Assembly (NCBI GenBank): GCA_019096065.1
Contig: JAGUCH010000002.1
Location: 9,188,501-9,252,500 of the forward strand
From: Paracyclopina nana
Lineage: Eukaryota > Arthropoda > Copepoda > Cyclopoida > Cyclopettidae
Length of the DNA: 64,000 nt
Direction of reading: 5' to 3'
The position numbers were made by a program, and so were the translations under genes. Shown one piece after another: positions 57,601-64,000 of the stretch (the stretch's first letter is position 1; every line of letters begins with the position of its first letter). Below the pieces are notes generated by a model. The model was not told the DNA's origin. It saw only the letters and a list, made by a program, of their open reading frames with translations, and made no database searches.

Positions 57601-60600
57601 GGGCTGGGTGAAGATGTAACTGACCAGGCAGCATCTGGTCTGGAGTTCCCGCTCGCACGCGTGCGCCCTGGTGACCAAGAAGAGCCTGAAATTTGGCGAA
57701 TGCTGCACGCAGTCTTCACCGAGCAAAACCTCTTCGTCTGTGTTGTCTTCGCCGCTCTTGAGAAGCACTCTCGTGAGTAAGTTCTCAAATCTGCTGTCGT
57801 ACGTGCATGCATCGTCGTAGAAAATGAGGATATCCCCATTCGAGACGGATTTCTGCACGATCTGCATGATGTCGTGGCTCTTGTTGCTTTCTTGCACAAC
57901 GCGCACAGTCCTGTCCTTGTAAAGGTTTCTAATCCACTGCAGCGCCCTGCCATTAGGGTCAACTATCAGAGGCCACCTGAAAAACAGTACAATTTATCCA
58001 TAGCTCTGCAGTTGCATGTTTCGTGCTAACCTCGAAGTGCATTGGATGGCTATGGCATTTTCGCCGAAGAAAGTATCAGAAGGCAACCCTGCCAGCCGCC
58101 ATTGTTCCAAAGAGGCTCGATCAACAATAGAGAGAGTGTTTGCATCCGAATCACCGTGAGTGAACGGAATGGAATTCTCCACTAAACTGTTGATCATGAA
58201 CTCCTTCAGCTGGGATCTCTTTTCATAGCTGAATGCAGGCAGTATGCAAATGGTAGCTGCAAAGATGAGCACATTGCCCAATAAGTTTTCTAGCTCTTCG
58301 CTGATTTTGTCCAAGTCATTCTTCCAAGTCTTTCGCTCGCCTGTGAGTTCATCTTGCAGCTTCTTTCCCTTTTCCAGCTTATCTTTGCAGGCTGCTTTGT
58401 CCTGGTTAATTTGCCCCTTCTCCTGCTCCATTTTTTCTTGCGTTTCCTTCAGCCTCTCCAAGTTTTGCTCATCAGCCTCTAATTGAGCCCACAACTCAAC
58501 CGCATTCTTGCTGTTGGCTTCGTAGCCACTTTTGAGAGTTTCCAGCTGCTGATACAAAGGCTGCAGTTCCGACCGCTTTAGGTGATAGTCCTTCACTGCA
58601 ATGACCCACTTGGCAATTATTTCGGCCAAATTGAGCACCTTTCCGGCGGCCGTGGCATCCCATTCGGGGTTGGTAAGGAAGTTGGAGACAATGGTGTCGA
58701 CTGTTTCACTCGTTATTTCGTTGGTATCTAAATTGCATAACCTCTCTGGAAACGAGGCTTCTCCAATCACTTTTTTGCTCGGAGCCCAGTAGTCGGATCC
58801 CTGGAAATGAGCGAAATTACCGCATATTGATCTATGGCGATTGCACATAAATGAATGCTTACGTCTGTGTTTTCTGTTGGTTTTTTGTCTTTCCTCTGCA
58901 AAAAGGAGAGAGAGAACGGCATGCAAGGTGCGTTAGCGTATTTTTTATGAAACAAAGCAGAGAGTGCTTTTAAATGGAGCCTAGATTTCATGTCATGACT
59001 TGAATAAGTAAATCTTCATATGTGATGTATATGAAAGCAAATTGCAATACTTTCTAAGTATGCCTCTTTTTCTCTTTTCTATTAAGAGACTGGGTCTGCC
59101 TAAAAAATGCAAGAGTGATTTTTGGTGGTCTCAACTGCTCGAGAGGCTTTTATGCTGAACAGTACATTGCATCAATTATGAGAATAGGGAAACTTGGAAC
59201 GAATTCCTAGATAGCTTTTTGTGGTGTGATGAAGAAGCTTATATTTACATTTTTCTTAGCTTGTGCTTCGCTCACTCTGTCTGGGCCCACTCCTAACAAA
59301 ACGCACATTGCGCCAAATGCGAGTTTCACACATGTTGGTGGCGTTTTCAGTGTTTTCATGACTCCAATATCTGTTCCTTTGATGCTGGCTAGTGACATGT
59401 TCAGGCCTAAAATGAAAGCAACGTATAGCCTTTAAAATGCTTGGAGCTGGAAATTGTTATTGGAGCCATCTTACTTGACACCCTGTCGTTGTCAGCAGCC
59501 ATTTTTGAATCAAACTCTTCCTGAAGTTTGTCCAATGTTGCCTTATGTGTTGCTAACTTGGATTCCTCTTGCTTATAGCTTGCATGGCAAGCAGTTTTCT
59601 TGGCAACCAGCTGAGCAATTATCTCCTTTTTAGAATCTATGTCACTGTTGATTTGCTCAAGCCTGGGCTGCAAGTCTGACAGCTCTTGATGAAGCTCGTC
59701 CACTTGGGTTGAAATGGTCTCCATTTTGCTGAGCACTTTTTCCAATCGGTTGCGTTTTTCTTCAATCTTGGCATACAATTTTGAATAATGGTGGCTCAGA
59801 GTGGATACAAATTGAAAATACATGGATGGGGAAATGAGCAGTTTTGGTTCTTCTTTAGAGCACACCGAAGCTAGATCACTAATGGCAACAAGATGCTAAT
59901 GTAAACCAAATGGCAGGCTCCTATTAAAATGCCAATACTTACATTGCCTTTTCGTAAATGTCCATCCCTATATTTGTGACAGTTTTCTTTGCATTTCTGT
60001 CCGCATTCACCTCTTCATACATGATATCAGCCAACTTTCTAAGTGCATCCTCGGGCCATCGCTATAATAACAACAATTAAAGCTGTTGAATGTACAAGTG
60101 TCCATTCATACCTTAAGGTTAATGTGCGTTGACTCATTTGTGATAGATTTGTGCATTCGTATCATCCTTTTTGCGTCTTCGTCATCGTGGTTGTAGCTCA
60201 CAATCAAGTGGAGCTTTACTCTCGCGATTTCCACAAATAGCTCGTATAGTGCTGATGGGGTCATCTCAGAAACTCTTCCGCCTTCCTTCAGCATCAAGTA
60301 CTTGTGGACCACCTGAAGCGAACTCAACTTTTTTGAGTGAACAATGCCGAAATTGGCTTGAAATTACCTCATTAAGCTGATGTTTTTCTTCAGCAGAAAA
60401 TAAGTCTGGAATTTCTCCTCTAGCATAAAGGCTGTCCACGTCTTCTCTCAGAAACTTGTGGTTTAGCATCTGAGTTGCTGGTAGGTATATGACAATGTCC
60501 TTGTTTTCCGACCCAGCCAATTTGATCAATCTCCTCAGATCTTGGCGCCATTCGGTCTTTCCGTATTGTTTGCTAATGGGTAGCGTAAAAAACACGTGGC

Positions 60601-63259
60601 CTGTGAGTAGTGATGCAATTTTGGCCATAGTGTTCCGTCCCTCCCCACCATTTCCGCCTATTATTGCATGGCCACCTTTGGTTGAGATGACTCTATGAAT
60701 ATGGGAGACAAGCTCAAGAGAATATCTTATGGGAACTATATTGATTTCTTCCATTGATTTGGACTCGTTGCTCTCCTTGACCTTAGCCATGACTACTTTC
60801 TCAACTTGGTCAAATCCTGTGATTTCCATGAAAGGGTGGCTGTTATCGTCTCCTGGCAAATATTGGCCAAAGAGAAGATTCCGAAGGTTCAGTTGAGTCA
60901 CCTGTCCATCCACTTTTCCCAAGTGCTCGAATGCTGAGTCGAAATTCTCTCTAAAAATGGTACGCACGCAATTTCTGATGCAATTGAAAACTGCATCCAT
61001 TTCCTTGGGCAGGAGCAGCCTATCAAAAAAGTTTCTCAGTGACTCGTGCACCCACAGCCTTGTGAACAGTTTCTTGTTTTCCGCCGCTTCTTTAGGCAGA
61101 GCTGAGCATCCGCTGATAACTCTTTGCACGTCTCTCAAGTCTGGAATCTGGCCTCTGCCATTAACCACAGGGTCTTCCAGAAGGACAGCCCTGCACTCGC
61201 TGTACACCTTGTATGTGCTCTGTATGATGGATGGGATCACTCCGGATACCTCAGGAGGGTAGTTTTGCTCCTTGAAAGTTAGGCCCAAAGTGGCTGAGAA
61301 AATTTTGATGAAAGATTCCTCTGATGGGTGAGCCATCAAGGCGTAATTGACTCTGGATAAAAGTCTGTCGCTCAAAACGCTGTGAACACCAGCATCAAGG
61401 GTGGCTGCGAAAATGAATTCTATGCCTTCTAGCTGGCATCTTCCTCCCTCCGATTCTAAGTCGTACCAAGCAGATGAGTCGATGAGCTCAATAAGCTGCT
61501 CGTGCAAAGCTACATCTCCAAATTCATCAGGATGAGGAGAGGTGAGGTCGTCAATGAAAATCGAGCCCGAGCCAGTTGGGGGCCCGAATGCCCTCTTCCC
61601 TCTTTTGGAAAGCTTTCCTACCAACCAGCTTTTGAACTCTTGTGTTGTGGTTGTTGGTAAAGCAGTAAATTTGTATGTTGCACCTTCATTATGAGACTTG
61701 ATTTTGGACCAGATGGCGGCTGACTTTCCTATTCCCGGAGGGCCAAGTAGCAGAAGAGGTTTCTTGCATCTCAAGCTGAGTGCATAAATGTGGTAGAAGC
61801 GGGCTGTGTCTATGGTAGGAATTACAGTCAATGGCGTTAAAGTCTCTGGCAGGTCTGTATTCTTGACCACATCGTTCCAATGCTTCCACTGGCCTCTAGC
61901 CTTGAAGTCAAAAATGAAGTCATATACCAAGCCTTCAGCAGGAGGCAGCGAATCAAACTTATTATTCAAGGGTGGTGGCAAGGGGTCATCAGGTGACCTT
62001 CCCATTAAAATGTCTCTCAGTCTTGAATCAAAGAGCTGCCTGTCTTTCCCAGTCAAGCAGCCACCAATTGTCCAAGTCAGGCTAGTGACACATGCAGCCT
62101 GAATCCAAGATCTTAAGTACTTCCTTTCCTTCAAGTTGCCAATTGCCTCTGATAGGGTTGTTGAAAAGAATTCAATCATGTACCTAGCTAGGGCATTGGG
62201 CATAGGGGTGATAATTGAATTGCATTTAAAGCGAACCAGCGAAATCATGGGAGGGACCAGCCAATGAAAGAGGCCTAATATGAGCTCTTCTTGGCCTCTC
62301 CTCCATTTCATCACCAGCTGGTCTTCAGAGCTGCTCCTCACCCAGTTTTCCATGAAAACAGTCCATGTCAGCTCATTTTTCTCAGTTATGACAATTCCAC
62401 ATTTTGATATGAAGCTCGGGCTCACTTTTGTCAAGCTATTTGTTTCAAATATGATTTTTGTAGCAGGCGACATTTTAAGCTCTTCTCCAGTGTGCAAATT
62501 GAGCACCCCAGTAATCAGAAGACTCTCAGTCTTTTCTGCCCATTTGTAGTCAACCGATCCATCTGAGATAAGCCAAAATGGAGTTTCTCTTCTTGAATTT
62601 TCTCTGAAGTATTTAGTTAAGATCCCATCATTCCAAGAGTGATAGCCATCTTCTATAGTCCATCCATACAGCTGCTCCACTGAAGCCGTTTTGGGGTGAA
62701 TTCTCACAGATTCAATTTTTTTCTTCAACTGCTTTTCCTCATAATGCATTGCACACTACCAAAAAAGCCTGACATTAAACTAACACTATAAAAGAATTTT
62801 GATTGAATTACATTAATGATTGTGGTTTTCCCGCTTAGAGATGGTCCACAAACGACTACAGATCTGTTCATTGCCAAGTTTTGCAAAAGGCTTGCCGTTT
62901 TTGCAGACAAACTTGGATGGACATGAATCCTGAGCTCATTCTTGTCACGTTCTAATACTTGACTGAGATCATTTATTTGATAGGTCTGCAATTCTGCGGA
63001 GTTGTCTCCCCACATGGTGTCGTTGATTTCCTGGGCTATAGTAATGTCGCGACCATATAAAGTTCCACTTTGGCTTTGATCGATAAGTGCCTTTAGGATT
63101 GATTCGTCACTCGCCTCCTCGTGTTCAGGATCATTTTTCAGCTTCCGCATTTGAACTACGGTCTCTCTCAACTGTCTCAAATCTGATTTTTTTTCGTGCA
63201 TTATTATAAAGTTGGTGATAGACGTATTTAGTTGATACAAAATAAAGGCCCGGATCACC
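54666..63259 (-). CDS. Axonemal-type dynein heavy chain, C-terminal part
   Basis: Motor of cilia or sperm flagella. Fourteen exons in transcription order: from the edge to 62812, then 62755-60368, 60312-60112, 60061-59943, 59878-59475, 59406-59276, 58895-58863, 58800-58031, 57976-56497, 56439-56195, 56141-55673, 55611-55135, 55077-54851 and 54780-54666. About 2,500 residues are present. AAA2 has GPSLSGKTTI and AAA3 has GPPGIGKS with Walker B FIDDL. AAA4 has GGNGGEGRNT with Arg in place of Lys, as in several inner-arm dyneins. A coiled-coil stalk flanks a microtubule-binding tip (VMKTLKTPPTCVKL). AAA5, AAA6 (HPGYRLWMVTT) and a C-terminal domain (NYARKINISVKEVTFDV, MLMGAKWD) follow. The tail and AAA1 must lie beyond the window. 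The last exon is tentative. The sequence is divergent and I cannot assign a subclass. Confidence 0.88.
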
Positions 63260-63434
63260 TGGTTATTTCACCGCAATTTTGAGCGACGTAATTGCGATTA
63301 AATTGTCAATTGCGATCAGCTGGTAACTGTCATCCAACTTTTACTGTGTGTTCTAATTGATTATTTAGCGGGTTTAAAGTAAAGCTTTTGGATTCAGGAG
63401 TGGGATCATCAATAAGGAAAAAATTAGGCCAACT
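63260..63434. other. Probable dynein intron or upstream sequence
   Basis: Noncoding sequence between the first visible dynein exon and the hAT MITE. A possible acceptor (minus-strand CCAG) borders the exon, which suggests intron rather than promoter because AAA1 and the tail are missing. Confidence 0.45.
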
Positions 63435-63991
63435 TAAAGACCTGCATGTACGTGTTAGTCAGTGACGTCACTCACTGCCTCGAGAATAAGAACGGAAGAC
63501 CTCGTTTTTTGAGTAAGCGTGCGCTCAAAGCAGCTATGTTATGGGAAACCATCTTTGTGCTTACATTTTTAAGGCTTTTACCAAAAAATAAAATTCAAGA
63601 AAGTGAGTACACTTTTCATTTGACATTCAATTTTCTGCCATTTAGCTATTTGTAGAGTGGTAATACTTCATTGTTTTAGTTTTTGCTCACATTTTAAGGT
63701 TAAAAGGTTTTAAAAATTACTAAGTTTTCACTAAGTCAATCAGTAGTTCAATAAAATCGAGCTCATCCCAAAGGACGACTAAAAAATGAATATTACCACC
63801 GAAAAAAATATTTTTTTAACTCAGTGATATTTGGATATTTTTCAAGACCATACAAAAATTAAATTTTTTATGATGTTAATTTCTGTTTTTGTTACGCCCC
63901 AGCAGGCTGGCCGGTCAAGGTTTCCCCTTCTAAGTGATTAACCGTTCTTATTCCTAAGGCAGCGAGCGAACTACGTACATCCAGCGCTTTA
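63435..63991. mobile_element. hAT-type MITE, complete copy
   Basis: The ends read TAAAGACCTGCATGTACGT on the left and, inverted, TAAAGCGCTGGATGTACGT on the right. Inverted similarity extends about 60 bp and includes GAATAAGAACGG. An exact 8-bp duplication GGCCAACT flanks it (63427-63434 and 63992-63999). It is 557 bp with no transposase. The left 415 bp recur at 1745-2161. Confidence 0.9.
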
Positions 63992-64000
63992 GGCCAACTA

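Noticed and set aside
59226..59435. Plus-strand signal-peptide-like small protein
   Set aside because: It is antisense to the dynein microtubule-binding exon, whose splice sites and motif are clear.

Overview
This window is animal nuclear DNA, most likely from an arthropod and plausibly a crustacean or a non-insect/basal hexapod. The evidence is a Dicer-1 collinear with fly Dcr-1 and sharing its decayed helicase, an arthropod-type Merlin, GT-AG introns mostly 50-70 bp long, an env-bearing gypsy/errantivirus-type LTR element, and a selenocysteine elongation factor, which many insect lineages have lost. The species cannot be named from the sequence.

Layout: 1-4.8 kb is repeat-rich, with a partial hAT-like repeat, a fragment of a multipass membrane protein gene, a foldback array and a complete hAT MITE. 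A compact gene block follows at 4.8-23.6 kb: TBC1D5 (+), Merlin (-), a catalytically degenerate short-chain dehydrogenase (+), SOSS-B/NABP (+), a signal-peptide MORN-repeat protein (+), eEFSEC (-) and SMC6 (+). Gene spacing there is very tight: 92 bp between two genes on one strand, and 1 bp between two convergent stop codons. A Tc1/mariner-like MITE sits in a MORN intron, and the single 3.45-kb SMC6 intron holds a foldback transposon with a 9-bp target duplication. A C2H2 zinc-finger gene lies at 26.6-28.7 kb behind a 3-kb noncoding stretch. From 28.7 to 42.2 kb there are dispersed repeats, another foldback family, a tRNA-like sequence and a 7.4-kb defective errantivirus-like provirus.

Dicer-1 (42.2-49.0 kb, four exons) is followed on the same strand by a proline-rich type I membrane protein and a secreted Kelch-repeat protein. 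Two hAT MITEs come next. A divergent axonemal-type dynein heavy chain (-) then runs from 54.7 kb to the right edge; its N-terminal part (tail and AAA1) is outside the window. A fourth hAT MITE lies in what is probably one of its introns.

The genes form no single pathway. They are housekeeping and regulatory genes: endosomal RabGAP, Hippo-pathway FERM protein, DNA-repair SSB and SMC5/6, selenoprotein translation, microRNA processing and ciliary motor. The most distinctive feature is the mobile-element landscape. At least four hAT-like MITEs with exact 8-bp duplications and several foldback elements are present, and many are built from short-motif arrays arranged head-to-head. Exon joins were derived by hand from splice motifs, reading-frame continuity and remembered family alignments; no searches were run.
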